Assembly: GCA_033980235.1 (NCBI GenBank)
Contig: CM067077.1
Location: forward strand, 8,464,602 to 8,528,601
DNA from: Diadema setosum
Lineage: Eukaryota > Echinodermata > Echinoidea > Diadematoida > Diadematidae
Direction of reading: 5' to 3'
Length of the DNA stretch: 64,000 nt
Part shown: positions 1 to 12,576 of the stretch, piece by piece
Layout: each line of letters opens with the position of its first letter
Position numbering within the stretch: the stretch's first letter is position 1
The notes under the pieces: generated by a model
What the model was told of the DNA's origin: nothing
The model's database searches: none
Seen by the model: the letters and a program-made list of their open reading frames with translations, nothing else
Position numbers and translations under genes: made by a program

Positions 1-1432
1 ATTAACAACATAACATACTCTGCAGGTTTAAGTTTTGGACATTGTCTTAACTAAGGTTAATCCTATTCTCGACCAGTTGAAAAAAAGGTAATGATCTATA
101 GTTAACGTGTAAAACACTACTAGCACAACGGTAAATTTGATCGAAAACTGATAAATTTGGGGAAACTGCGACATTGTAAAGTTAAAGAAAATAGGTCACG
201 AATAGTCAATAGAAATATGCAAATGAGGGAGTTCATGTATCATTTCCTAACAACTTGCAAGAAAGTTTGTACACAGGATCTTTAGTAAATAGAAAAGTGG
301 AATTTTTCGACATACTTATGTTTGAACACTAAATGGTGCAAATTGAGACGTTATGACATTACCAGCTCACTCAATTGCATAATGATATCAACCCCTTGAG
401 AACTATTCATGAATAATTCTTACAATTTTGTAGCCCAATTTCAAAGATATGCACAATACATTTCCCTGTAGCATAATCCCTTGCATTCATTACAGGATTC
501 ATGCCTTACTCTCTTGTCTTATTCTTCTTACAGGAAAAGAAAAAAAGTAAAGAGAAAGGCGTTTATGCTAGAATATGATAGCCGTCAACTAACTGATCTA
601 ATATTCGATTTTGAGTCTGCGAAAACGGTCGTGCTACGTTTTTAGTCATTGAATGCTTGAAAATAAGTATGACCAGAGTAAAAATTCGGGTATCATCTTT
701 GCAGAACCTTTGCAAAGTAATTCAAATGTAAATAATCATTCAAATAATTGTTTTTTGAATTTTCATTTTCAATTTTGAAATTGATTTTATTTTCATATTT
801 CTGGTTGAAAAATTAAATAATACATCATCTAGGAGGCATAGTAGAACAGAATGATTATAATACATGATATCCAGCTAGGAGGCATATAGAATATTGTACA
901 CATATAGATCATAGTGGTCCATCTATGAAAATAGGAATCTGAGAATGAATGCTAAAGAAATAATGATGATGGAACCTACTGAGAAGCAAGCTTGTCAAGC
1001 GTAGGTCCCAGTTAAAGTCGAACGTAAAGATTAAGATGAAGAGTACGCGTACAACAAACGACCAAAACATACAGAAAAAATATAGAAGAAAATACAAATA
1101 TTCAAGGATATAGCAAATTCTTCTCTAATGCAGGTTTTGGGGTTGAATAAGCCACCTTCTGCAAGCGGATGAGCCGTTGTCATTCTGGCATAATAACAAT
1201 ATGAGTCGATGTATAATGACAATGATACGGTTTAGACAATATCTGAAAATAATACATTTTGTGTCTTCAGAAAAGACGGGGAAGTATTGAGAAAAGAACA
1301 CTTCCACCAGCAAATCAATCCAAAAACCAGTTGCAGAGCAGTGAGAAAATAATGCCAGCTGTTTCTGCGCCCGCATTCATCTCCATTCGTACACGTATCC
1401 GTCACTGAACAAGAAATACCCGTATTGAGGTT
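1..1432. other. AT-rich non-coding DNA
   Basis: I see no gene here. Open frames are short and show no recognisable domain. One small local duplication is visible: the word CTAGGAGGCATA occurs near 830 and again near 873 with similar flanking sequence. It may be intergenic or intronic. Confidence 0.6.
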
Positions 1433-1465
1433 CCCCCCCCCCCCCCAAAAAAAAAAAAAAAAAAA
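1433..1465. repeat. C-run followed by A-run
   Basis: About 14 C residues are followed directly by about 19 A residues. The same kind of junction (C then A, or T then G) recurs at several places in this window, including both full-length fold-back elements. Confidence 0.8.
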
Positions 1466-2136
1466 CTCCCCGATGGACTGTCTTGGGTCTTTCTTGTACT
1501 CCATGGACGGCGATACGTCTGTGAAATTGGGGGAGCCAACTTTATGAGAGCTAGGAGGTCGATTCGTTATAGGATGGAAGGGAGGGGGACATTTTGTGGC
1601 CACTTCAATCTCAATATCGGCTGTTTGACAAGCAAAAAAAAAATAATTGAAACAAAAACAAAACAAAACCCAGAAACACCCAAAACACGTCTTCAAAGTT
1701 TTCCCTGCCACGTCTTTACCAACATCGGCTGACAAGCAAACACGCAAAATCAAACTAACAAACAAAATACAAACAAACAAAGAAAAGTCAAGCCTCCCGG
1801 TTGGCCCGGCCCTGAACTCGGGAACCAATGTAAACGAATACACGGCAGGACGTTACGTCTGCTATGCATTATGTATACTCGCCTCATTTTTGCTATCTCT
1901 CCCTCATTCCCCCAATCGTCGGGACAAAGGAACGCCTCCAATTGCTTTGACAATGCGTGGAAACCTGAAAGATAAACAATCATCAAAGCATGAAAATAAG
2001 ATGACATTTATGTCACTAAGCGAGACACAAAAAAAAAAGCAAAAAAGTCCCAAAACCAAAATGTGGGTTATCTGAATGCAGTCATGATCACGATTATAAT
2101 GGTAAATTCACAAAGAAGTGGGCAGTGTGATTCGGA

Positions 2137-2270
2137 ATTATTATCATCCCCTTCAATATTCTCAATGTCATCATGATAATCATCATAAGCATCACTATCA
2201 TTGTCATCATTATCGTATATCATCATCATTTTTATCATCACCACCATCATCTTCGTCATCAACATCAATG
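2137..2270. repeat. Degenerate ATC/TCA trinucleotide repeat
   Basis: The stretch is dominated by ATC and TCA triplets with many substitutions, as in an old microsatellite. The remaining DNA from 1466 to 3022 is AT-rich and I see nothing else in it. Confidence 0.65.
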
Positions 2271-3022
2271 TTCCTTTGAAAGACTTAAATCACTTCGATT
2301 ACTTTCATTGCTTCAAAGTCCATTTAATATGACATTTTTTTTTACTTAAATGACGAATCACGACTAGCTGTGATAGTGGAATTCGTCCAATAGATAATAT
2401 AGCATTTAAACCTTGACCATTGTCCAGGACCATTGTCTGGGTGTTAACCACACACTCCCATACACACCATAAATAACTCCGGTGCAAAGTTAAATTTTTG
2501 TGCAGAAGGTTGAAAAAAGGGGAAAATCTGAACTCTAATTTAAAAATTAATCTTGAATTTAATGAAACTGATGTATGCTTTCATTTTTAAAGTATCCAAC
2601 AACAAAATTGAACACTATTCAACTAATGCTCATATCAATGTCAGTCCTATCTGATATTATAGTCTTTGAACTATTAAGGATCAAAAGTGGGAAATAATTA
2701 TTTTTAACACGTAGTAGTTTCAATCATTTTAATTTCATTTTAGATTACACGGCTATGTGAAGTCACCTCTTCGGTGCACAAGTTCTAAAGCTTAACCAAT
2801 CTAACATGTTCGAATTAAGAATTGATATAATCCACGGATAACATCTGATATCATAACCAGATGTTCTATAAAGCGAGATTACCACAATCGTAGGGCTGCG
2901 TGTCCTATATCTGTGACAGAATATCGCAAACAACAACAACAACAAATATTTTTACTGGTGCCATCCATAATTCAGAGACAGAGTACATGGCATCAGTTTC
3001 TGACCAGTATAAAGAGAGCCCA

Positions 3023-3652
3023 AAAGCCCCGGTCACACAACACTCCGCGTCTAGATCACGTACAAAAAGTTATAAAATCTGGTGGACGTGGTCGTAAGTG
3101 GTAATTTTTTGGTCAATTCTGGCTTGGCCGTGCTTTGTACGGGGTATGGCCGTTGGCGGCTGTTCCACTGCTGAAACACTGCCTAAGCACGGCTAACCAC
3201 GTCCAGCCACATGTATGTACGCGGAAAATCAATTTTTCAGTGATAAGCCGCCAAACACACGCTATTTCCCGTGATACCAACGCGTAACACGCGTCAGATG
3301 ACCGTGCTCTGCCCGTGACAGACCGCTAAACCTCCGCGTTTTACCGCATCTCCCCAAGTTTTAATCACTGCCAGAACACGGATTACCACATGTGTTTCAC
3401 GTGTGTTGCACGTCTTTACCACGTGTGCCACCCGTGGTTGTCCGCGGGCTAAAATTTTGAGCAGTTCAAAACTTTTTACCGCGTCCGACGCCGTTCCGAT
3501 TTTACCCCGCGTCCTGCCACGTCTATAAATCGACCGTAGCTCGTCTTAAACTCGACGTCAACGCGAACAACATCGTCTGCTTCACAGGAGACCACTTTTA
3601 GACGGGTTTTGGCCGTGATTAAGCCGTAAAGCGCTGTGTGACTGGGCTTTAA
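3023..3652. mobile_element. Non-autonomous TIR element, CACG-rich
   Basis: The left end reads AAAGCCCCGGTCACACAACA. The reverse complement of the right end reads AAAGCCCAGTCACACAGC, so the two ends form imperfect inverted repeats of about 20 bp. The interior is GC-rich, unlike its surroundings, and full of CACGTG-like words (CCACGTC, CACGTGTG, CGTGCT). It has no open frame of useful length, so it is best read as a non-autonomous DNA transposon of about 630 bp. The superfamily is not assigned because no clear target duplication was found. Confidence 0.6.
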
Positions 3653-3844
3653 GAAAGAAAAAAAAATACATAGAGCCACCGGTAATGTTCATATCAATAG
3701 TGTTTTAGCATTGTTTAGAGCTTTTGACAACAGACCGATCTCGGTTGTCTCTCACGTTGCAATATTTTTTTGAAAACAAAAATAGTCCAAAAGCAATTGG
3801 TTTCATACTTCCTAAATCATAATCTAATTACTCTTGAGCAGTCA

Positions 3845-4440
3845 GCATTTTTACAATTTCATTCAACTTATTGATGACATGCTCTAAGAATTAAATGCTC
3901 GTGAAGAAATAGCAGTATCTTTCCTACATATATCAAAATGTTTTGATGCAATATCACATCAGCTGTTACTTGAGGAATTGCAATACCACGGGGTTCATGT
4001 CATTGTATTATGTTGGTTTGAGAGTTTTCTTAGTCATGTTAGTGGAAGGAAACAAACACTAAATGGAAAACTATCAAAGCCAAGCAAAGTAACAAATAAA
4101 GGAATACCACATTGTGGGGTTCTCAGACCAGTACTCTTTTTGCTCCTTATCAATGCAAATCACTGGGAGTGTTGATTCAGGTACTTGCAACATATAAGCT
4201 GACGACGTTGCATTTTAACTCTTGTGGGGAAAATACATGTGAATGGTGCGGAATTAAAGCTTTAAGTCTGTGTTGATGAAATATATAACCGATACCAATA
4301 TAACAGATTGACAATTCATGGTGATAAAACAAATGTAATGGGTATGTCCTCATGTGCCAAACCTATCACGAAGGATCTGGATGTCAATTTTAATGGCACT
4401 ATACAGACTTAAACAAGTTGACCGTGTAAGATACTAGGCA
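3845..4440 (+). pseudogene. LINE reverse transcriptase relic
   Basis: Conceptual translation gives the middle of a non-LTR reverse transcriptase. A block like LDLSKAFDxISH (here HISKCFDAISHQLLLEEL) is followed by CWFESFLSHVSGRKQ, then KGIPHCGVLRPVLFLLLIN, which matches the GxPQGSxLGPxLFxxxIND motif with substitutions. Downstream the YADD region is only faint (ISDDVAF). The element is truncated at both ends and carries stops, so it cannot encode protein. It abuts the 3' end of the opposite-strand LINE at about 4573. Confidence 0.75.
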
Positions 4441-4716
4441 GTCAATATAGACAGTCAATTGATTTGCAATGATCATGTCAAACAGAATGATGTGTAAAAG
4501 TTTAGCTCATAAAGTGTTTTCTTTGCTGCGACTTAGTAGCACCCTTTACACTCGTGTACTTAATAGTCTTTATTAGTTCAGATTCAGGTTTATTCAACAC
4601 TTCCATGAAAATCAACATATAACAGAAACGAAGAGAATTACAATCAATAAGACTACATAAAAGCATTATTATTACAACATTCATGAGAAATACGACAGAA
4701 CAAAATGGTTGGATAG

Positions 4717-6594
4717 TGTTATGAGGGGTGCACGTCACGAGACGGACACCCACGAGTCATACAGCTCACAAGTCGTACAGCTCACAAGTCATACAGCCCA
4801 CGAGTCATACAGCTCACAAGTCATACAAAGCCCACGAGACCGACACTACGCTTAAAAGGCTCACGAGACCGACACGAGGCAAACAAAGCTCACGAGACCG
4901 ACACTAGGCAAAAGAGGCTCACGAGACCGACACTAAGCAAACAAAGCCCACGAGACAGACACTACGCTTAAAAGGCTCACGAGACCGACACGAGGCAAAC
5001 AAAGCTCACGAGACCGACACTAGGCAAAAGAGGCTGGCGAGACCGACACTAGGCAAAGAATTCCCACGAGACCGACAGGATGAACAGCGCCACCTATAGA
5101 CCAATTAATTATATAGGGTGTCCAGATAATGGCATAAGGAAGACAATGAGGTCATGAAAGATGGAAAAGGAGAGTTGCTAGGGTATTACCTCGTCAATTG
5201 CCCTCCCTCGCCCCCTGAACGGTTCAAGATTTTTAATTGTGTTTGCGTGTTTGGGTGTTTGTGAAAAAAATTAAAAAAAAATCAGTAAAAGTGCATGAAA
5301 TGTTTCAACATTAATTTCGAAAATGCCCAAACACCCTCGTTTCCTTTTCCGCATAACATATACCGGTATACATCCTGCTTAGAAATGAAATGAAATGAAA
5401 TGATGTGGACATTCAGATCAACTAACTAGAATAATACCCAGGTGTGAAATGAAGTTTACAAGAAAATATTTCACAAAATGGTCAATGTTGCAGTGCACAA
5501 TTGCTTTACATGGTATGTATGGGGAGTAGTCGTCTGCAGAGGTGCTGATTTAGTACAAATTCACAGAAAATGATATAATCGTCTATCAAGGTAGCTTTAA
5601 GGATTCGGAAAAAGGAGATGCATCCATGAAAACTGCTATTCTATTTCATGAAAAATGTACTGTTTTGAGGAGAATAATTTTTCAAATACAAGCCACAAAT
5701 TAAGGTGAAGCGATATAAAACTTTTTCATCCTTTGAAATGTCATACATTATAGTTACAGAAAAAAAAATACAAATTGAACTCTAAGCAGACGGGTTTAAG
5801 CAGGAGGATAGGATATCTAATAAGGAATACTTAACTACTTAAGCGAGAAAGAAAAGGGTGAAAAAAAAACAACTTACATCCTGTCCCTCGTCTATCTAGA
5901 AATTACGAAAGCCTATCAAAAATAGCCGGATGGAATCTAAAATCAAACCATACATCGTTCTTGTCCTCTATTATTTTTCATACATTTTTTTTTGGGGGGG
6001 GGGGATCCCCATGAAAAGGACAATTTTATTTTTAAATTGGTATCAATGTCCCTCCCCGTAGCGTGACAGAACTGTCCTCTAAAAGCCACACGTGTAGAGA
6101 TGCATAGTTACTTGATATTCAATTAGTTACAATCTCTCGCTCGATAGCGTGACGAAATTGTACTCGCCAGTATGTAATTTTCCTCTTCATGGAACACCCT
6201 GGACAGGTAATTGACATGTAGATGGCGCTGTTCATCCAGTCGGTTTCGTGGGCCTTCTTTGCCTAGTGTCGGTCTCGTGGGCTTTCTTTGCCTAGTGTCG
6301 ATCTCGTGAGCCTTCTTTGCCTAGTGGCGGACTCGTGAACCTTCTTTGGCTAGTGTCTCTTTTGCGTACTGTCGGTCTTGTGAGTCTTTATTGTGTAGTG
6401 TCGGTCTCGTGGGCTTTCTTTGCTTAGTGTCGGTCTCGTGAGCCTTTTGTGCGTAGTGTTGAACTCATGGGCTGTAGCACTCGTGAGCCGTACAATTCAT
6501 GGGCTGTATATGACTCATGGACCTATTTTTGATGTCGGTCTCATGGACCGTATGACTCGTGGGTGTCGGTCTCGTGGGATGACCCCTGTTATGA
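4717..6594. repeat. 8-bp target site duplication TGTTATGA
   Basis: TGTTATGA is present exactly at 4717-4724 and again at 6587-6594, directly flanking the fold-back element. Removing the element and one copy rejoins a continuous 3' UTR of the surrounding minus-strand LINE. Confidence 0.9.
4725..6586. mobile_element. Fold-back (TU-like) element, copy A
   Basis: This is a 1,862-bp element bounded by GGGGTGCACG and GGATGACCCC, with an 8-bp direct duplication outside. Each terminal inverted repeat (about 4725-5110 and 6205-6586) is itself a tandem array. The outermost part has about five 16-bp units (CACGAGTCATACAGCT type). The inner part has about eight 29-bp units (CACGAGACCGACACTAGGCA plus a variable tail). 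In the left arm units 1-3 and 5-7 carry the same three tail variants, pointing to a duplication of four units. The interior (about 1.1 kb) has no transposase. Long TIRs made of short tandem repeats are the hallmark of fold-back elements such as Drosophila FB and sea-urchin TU. Copies B and C of the family lie at 33.9 and 52.9 kb. Confidence 0.88.
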
Positions 6595-6771
6595 GACAAG
6601 CAGGAAGGCTCAGCCTTATATCTAAGCCTGTCTCCAAAACAACATATAAATATAATTATTATTATATTTCAATTATTATCATATTTCATGTTATTGAAGA
6701 TATCTTTGATAAATATAAAACATGTCAATTTCAGCAAATTAAAACATGATTATACTTACCTACATACAGAT

Positions 6772-6818
6772 ACACACACACACACACAAACACAAACACA
6801 TACGCACACCCTCACACA
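6772..6818. repeat. CA-rich microsatellite
   Basis: Short CA runs are interrupted by AA and TC within the 3' UTR of the minus-strand LINE. Confidence 0.85.
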
Positions 6819-9345
6819 AACAGCCCAACAAATAGAAAATTCATTGTATCGATGTAAAAGGTATAACTTGTATCTCCTTTGGAATAATCGCACTTGCTGC
6901 TTCTATTATCAGGAAGAATTCCGTTCCATATTTTAGGTCCATTGACAAATATCAATTTTTGAGACGGCAAGGTTCTGGCAAAAGGAACAGCATATATGTA
7001 AGCATTTCTCATATTATATCTACAATTAATATATAACTTAAAATAATCTAATAAACTTTTAGGAATCATAATCATGGTGAAAAGATATGATTCATGAATA
7101 TTGCTAACTGATAAATGTAAATATCCTGAAACCTCAAAAGTTTCAATTGGCAAAGTATTGTATTAGTATGGGCACAATAATCACTGTGATTTATCGGTCG
7201 AATAAGCTTCTTTTGAAGAAATCTAATTACATTTTGCATACTAGAATTGGCCAATATTACCGAACAATAATTCAAATGTGGGAGAACTAGTGTACTGTAC
7301 AATGTAATTAAAATATTTGGTAAAATCTGGTAAAATTCCAATATTTTTGGCTAATTTGTTGCAGATGACAAGTTGCTCATTCCATTTCAATTCATTATCA
7401 ATTGTAACACCAAGAAACTTTATAAAATTAACTTGTTTTATTATAATATCTTTAAGTTTAATCTGTATATGACAAACGTTGATCTGTCTATTGGTAAATA
7501 CCATATAATTTGTTCTTTTTACATTAATCACATGCCTATTACAATCAAAGCAATCAACAAATTTACTAAATTCCTTTTCGAAATTACTTTGAAGTACATG
7601 AGGATCATTATCAGACTTAAACACACTCGTGTCATCCGCAAATGTAACCGCAAATGTAATCCGCAAATGTATCATTTGTAATTTATTAGAAACATTGACT
7701 ATTTCATTAATGTAAAGCAAAGAGAAAGAGAGAGAGAGAATGGGCCTAATATGGACCCCTTTGGCACGCCGCATCTTACCGACATCAACTTTGATTCTAC
7801 AGCTTCAGAAGTCACAAACTGATTACGATTTCTTAAATAACTTGCAAACCATTTTAATATTAGTCCATGAATTCCATACAAATAATAAATCTTATGTAAT
7901 AAAATATCATGATTAGAGTATCGAATGCCTTACTTAAATCTAAAAATAACCCTATCATTATGATATTATCCAAAACATTTACAACTTTTTGTACAAATTC
8001 AATAATGGCAGAAGATGTGGAAAGACCCACCCTAAGACCATAATGGCTATTTGTTATGATATAGCACTTATTAAAAAAAAAAATACAATGCGTGAATATA
8101 CACATTTTTTTTTTTTTTAGTTTTTGACAACGGTAAAATAGAAACCGGAACATAATTCGACACCTGTTCTTTATCGCCACCTTTAAAAATAGGACTAACT
8201 TTCGCAATTTTCATTTGATCAGGAACAGTGTCTGTAGTAAATGATATGTTGATTATTGCACATATTGGGACAGACAAAATACGAATAACTTTCTGTACAG
8301 TAGCTACATCAACATTTTCAAAGCCATGACTCTTATCTTTTAATTTACACACAATATCACTGATCTCTTTAGGAGTGCATGGCAAGAAAAAGGCACTTGC
8401 TGGATTTTTATGAACATGTTGCATACATTTATCGTATTCTATATCATATCACATTGTCCTGCCACATTTTCTCCAATATTGGTAAAATATTCATTAAATG
8501 CATTACTTATTGCATATTTCCCAGTAATTTCGTTATCATTGCAATGAAGAGTCGTGGGTAGCACATTTTTCTTAACTCCAGAATCAATTATGCCATTTAT
8601 TACCTTCCATTTGCTTCTAAGATTGCCAGAGTTGTTTTCTCATTACTTTTTCACATAAAATCTTCTTGCATTTTTTTTATTTCTTGAGTTTCCGTAATAG
8701 TTTATTATTTGTCATATCTCTATTGAGTACGTTTTATCAAGTATCTTTTATACATAATATACTTTTTTTTTACATAACTTTCTTAACGCCTTATTAAACT
8801 ATGGCTCATTTCTGAACTTTTTCCCACTAATCTCTTTCAAAAGAAAACACAAATTATAAATGTACTGAAATTTCTTCAAAAATTAATCATAGGATATATT
8901 AACATCGCTAGCATTTACATTTAAATTTACAACATTTACATCTTTCACAAACTTACAAACATTATCATCATTTATTACATGCTTATATACTGGATCAGAA
9001 TTATGAAAATCTAATTCTAAATGAGACAAAGATAAAAATTGGAAAATGATCATTTATATCTCCCAATAATACACCAGTAATCATATCCTTTAACTCATTA
9101 GTAAGTATGTTATCCAGTAAAGAGACTACACTATTTGTCATGCGAGTTGATCTATGAATAAGCGGGTATGTGTAATTAACCATACTAACCGAAATTTTGA
9201 CAAACCGAAATACTCAATAAATTAATGTTAAAATCTCCTCATGAATAGATTTTCTTTATCAACAATCATCACAATTCCAATCAAAATTTCAGTACAAGAT
9301 TGCACACATTGATCTGGTTGGCGATACACAGCACCAACTATGATA

Positions 9346-9997
9346 TTCTTATTATTTTTTTGGTTACAATGAATATAGACTCAAAACATGAAACATTCAC
9401 ATTTAAATCATTTTAAATGTGTTTTTTAGCAGTTTATTTTGAAAATTTTTGGTAGAATTGTGTGATTAGGTGTGTCTTTAGAGTCCCTTTTTCATTTCTG
9501 AAACACCTTGTAGACACTCTTCACTTTCAACTCTAATAAATTTTTTGAAAAGATAGTGCTACTGCTTTGAAAGTTGGCATTAATTATGGACAGAATGTGT
9601 TAATGAGGCATGATTAATTTCAGTTTAATCTGATAATCCCTTCATTGTTGTTACTCGGGTGGTTTACTTCCTGTTTTTTTTTTTTTTTTTTTTTTGTCCC
9701 ATTCATCGCACAGCCAGCACGGTTTGGTAAAGATTAAGCGCTTGAATAGACACTGTACTTCAAAGCCTCTTTTCTCAGTTCACACTTTTCCTGTGTTTGT
9801 GCTTTCTTTCCAATATTTAGATAGGTAAGGAGAGTCCATTTGGTTTGAGTTATACATCATTTTAAACCTGAAAGTCTGCTCTTTCAGAATATAGTCTTAA
9901 CTAAAAATTCATGTCTGGCGACTTTTTGTTTGTTTTGTGGTGCAGGGTCACAAAAACTCTAGTCCAGCTCCTCGCTTGATTGCACACAGGCCGCCAT
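9346..9997. other. AT-rich spacer with T-run
   Basis: No gene is seen. A T-run of about 20 lies near 9676-9695. The sequence beyond the LINE endonuclease relic is not recognisable. Confidence 0.5.
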
Positions 9998-10095
9998 CTT
10001 GGCGAACCCCGCGAACTACATCCGGTAAACAGACGATGACAGGGTACGCCAATATGGCTGCGGTGGCGATAAAACGCACGCTCGAGTAGTTCTTC
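9998..10095. promoter_or_regulatory. CpG-rich patch with YY1-like sites
   Basis: This short GC-rich patch in AT-rich DNA contains GGCCGCCATCTTGGC and, 50 bp on, CCAATATGGCTGCGG. Both match the known YY1/Pleiohomeotic consensus (AAnATGGCGGC) in opposite orientations. Such sites are common just downstream of transcription starts. A 17-codon frame starting MTGYANMAAVAI overlaps the second site. No downstream gene could be identified, so a promoter role is inference. Confidence 0.3.
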
Positions 10096-10249
10096 CCGCT
10101 CTATAGTAAGCCAGTTCGTAATAAGCTCATGTACACATTGGTACAGTTTAATGACCTTTCTTTTTTCTCAGTTGGTTAGGCACCTCACTCGTTTTCAAAG
10201 CGGCATAATACATAAGCTTGCCCGACGTAACAATTTATTGAATTCATGT

Positions 10250-11589
10250 TCAAACAAAGAATGAACGTGCGTTTAGATCAGGTGGTCAGAATGCTCCATC
10301 AGTTGACAATTAGCAGCAGGCATCCATTTCGCTGTTTTGTCTTGAATGCAATAACAGCCTATTTCCTTTTATATTGCGAAATACCATTCTTGCTGTCAGG
10401 TGGATGTGCTGGCAAGCACCATTTAGATGAGGATCACGTGCATAATCATTGCATCACAGATGCTTATCTCAGTGAATTTACAAACCAAAATGCCTGTCGG
10501 TACAATGACCTTTTTCTGCTCATGCGCCAAGTATAGAAATGCGAACATGTCTATTCCATGGGGCAATTCCACAGTCATTTCCAAATATGGTCTATTTTTT
10601 CTATATACAAGTGATTAGCGCATGTTGTTTTAGTTGAATCGACAACGTTTTCGAGGTTTTTGTTTCCTCACTTTTAGTAAAGTTATACTTTTCACGCGTG
10701 TGTTAGAAAATTATAAATTTATAAAGTAGGGCCAAAGGTGCAAATTTAGTATAGCCTGAATGTAATACCCAAGTCGTAAAGATACAGGAAATATAGAATC
10801 GTCATAAGAAGCAAAGAGGTGCTAGAGTCACAACGGCCTAATTAGTCAAACAGTTGTCAGGTATCATGGTTGTATGGATGGACTGAAGAATTCGTGCATG
10901 TGTGCGTGTATATGATCGGGGCTTGAAACCGCGGTCTTTCCGAGTAATCTGGAGTAACTTGATGATATTCAGTAATCGTAGTGTGCCTTTTCGTGATTTT
11001 AAGGGCACTCGAAATTAATTTCAATGGCGTAAGAATATAAATGGTTGAGTACAAGAAGGGTTTTCATATTTACTATACGACGAACTGGCGATTTTTTGAC
11101 CAAGCATTGTTTGACGAATTGATGGAAATGAAGTAGAGTCTATCTGGTTGTAAGACGAGGTTGAAGTAGAGAAGAACAGAATAGTTATCTGGTTTTTTTT
11201 TTCCCCAAAAGATTTCATTCCTAAATTCCTTATGTCAAAGAAACTATTCACATTGATATATTTGTGTTAATGATTAGGGACCAGTGAAGCTACGGCATTG
11301 ACATCTAAACTTTGATGAAGCCTCATATCAACTACTCTATAAAGTTGATATTTCATGTCCTAGAAAACATGAACATTATATAGGCCTAGTTCCCGTGTGA
11401 AATTGTCATGTTGATGCGCGTGCTTAGAAATAACAAAGCTACCATTCTTTTCCTCATATCAATCAAATAAAAAGGAATAAATTTGGCACATTGCGCAATG
11501 TCGCAGTAAAATCTGGAATTGAGATATGCTGGGCGGAACGCAATGTCTGAAGCATTACTACAAAGAAACGGGTTCTGGAGGGTTTTTAC
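10250..11589. other. Unassigned DNA
   Basis: A 96-codon frame at 10246-10536 and shorter minus-strand frames at 10857-11251 are present, but none shows a recognisable motif. The minus-strand frames lie downstream of the candidate exon at 11590-11699 and could contain later exons, but I found no convincing splice acceptor in the right phase. Confidence 0.4.
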
Positions 11590-11699
11590 TTGCCATATCG
11601 CTGTTCAGGCACGATGTTCTGCTCCGTTACCATGACTGATGCGAAAATACACAAACTTGTGAGTCCGACAAAGGTTATCAAAATCCATTGCTGTTCCAT
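11590..11699 (-). CDS. Candidate first coding exon, type II membrane anchor
   Basis: On the minus strand an ATG at 11699 opens a frame that starts MEQQWILITFVGLTSLCIF and continues ASVMVTEQNIVPEQRYG. It has a short polar N-terminus, one hydrophobic segment of about 18 residues and then a polar stretch, as in the signal anchor of Golgi glycosyl- or sulfotransferases. The frame ends at GGCAA|GTAAAA, a plausible splice donor that leaves two bases of a codon. A plus-strand exon at 40617-40729 has the same length (113 versus 110 nt), layout, donor context and phase, with a similar sequence. This similarity is the main reason to believe either one. No matching second exon was found. The family is not identified, and a processed or dead copy is possible. 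Confidence 0.42.
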
Positions 11700-12574
11700 G
11701 GTAATGGATATCCAATGCCTTCAGTAGACCTTAAGACAAATTCGGAATCCAGCTGGTACATGATATCATTTACCTCCGATATATCACGCCACTCGAATCT
11801 CGGAATCGACGAGTATTTCACACGCACGTGTTACACTCGTCACTTGCCACCGTGGGCTGTTGACTCTCTTTTCCAATCATGTGCACCAAGTACAGTATAC
11901 AACACATTTTCGGAAATATTATATCGGAACCCTTCGAAACGCTTTGCCTCGGGGGCATGTAATAGATTCAAAAGGCACTTGAACTTCCTGGTTTGTATGT
12001 TGTTCTTGCTGCTGTTGTTCAAACCATGGACGCGTCATCATCACTGGAACGATGCCACCGATGATCATAGTGGGCATGTCGCCAGTCATGAATGTGGGGA
12101 GTAAAAAGAGGACGCATACAAATGCTCGCCTGAAAGCGAGACAGGCGCACACACAATAAACACAACACACATGACGTTACATTGCAGTAAACGTGGTAAA
12201 TGCTGCCGCCACGGCAGTCACGTTTCTAGTCTGGCTGCTGGGAACATGCTGTAAACGCAGCATTATGTACTGAGTATTCGAACGTAAAAAAATAGCAGAC
12301 TGGAAGGTATGAAGGTATGCAATAGGATTATGATGAGCTGTAAGCAAAATGTTTACATTGATGTGTACAATGTTTAATTTGTTACAGATCCCTCATATTT
12401 TGTGTGACAGTATTAATGTATAGTTAAGGTATTGTAAAACAACAGAGTTATACCAGAGTACAAGGAGTTTCGTAGTAAACATATTTCATCTTTAAAAAAA
12501 ACAATAATCGGCTTTGCTTAGTATCGAATCATTTAATTCAATCAAGGATTACGCCTAAATACTATGTAGACTCT
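11700..12574. other. Unassigned DNA upstream of candidate exon
   Basis: Overlapping open frames occur on both strands (for example 11688-12104 plus and 11919-12170 minus), but neither shows a known domain. The region would contain the promoter and 5' UTR of the minus-strand candidate exon. Confidence 0.35.
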
Positions 12575-12576
12575 TA

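Larger units (their letters stand above)
4573..9345 (-). pseudogene. Degenerate CR1/jockey-like LINE, split by fold-back element
   Basis: Read on the minus strand, the order is that of a non-LTR retrotransposon. There is an endonuclease C-terminus (GAVYRQP near 9335, then LLDNILTNE and GDINDHFPIF near 9050-9180). RT follows at 8424-7250: KIAKVSPIFKGGDKEQVSNY, GLFLDLSKAFDT, CGVPKGSILGP and FADDTSVF. A thumb/C-terminal part (FLGVTIDNELKW, LVLPHLNYCSVIL) runs to about 6880. Several frameshifts and stops separate these pieces. The 3' UTR continues to about 6587, is interrupted by the fold-back element at 4725-6586, and resumes at 4724, ending at an AATAAA-containing tail near 4575. RT catalytic FADD is preserved, but the reading frame is destroyed. 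Confidence 0.82.

Noticed and set aside
1232..1843. 203-codon open frame on the minus strand
   Set aside because: It runs through the C-run/A-run and T-rich low-complexity DNA, has no recognisable domain and is phenylalanine-rich as expected from composition.
4735..5088. CRISPR-like direct repeats of 29 bp
   Set aside because: The units are contiguous with no unique spacers, occur inverted at the other end of the same element, and the genome is eukaryotic.
10246..10536. 96-codon open frame
   Set aside because: No motif, no splice context and no similarity that I can recognise. Length is compatible with chance.
11688..12104. 138-codon plus-strand open frame
   Set aside because: It lies antisense to the region of the candidate minus-strand exon and shows no domain. 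Probably chance.
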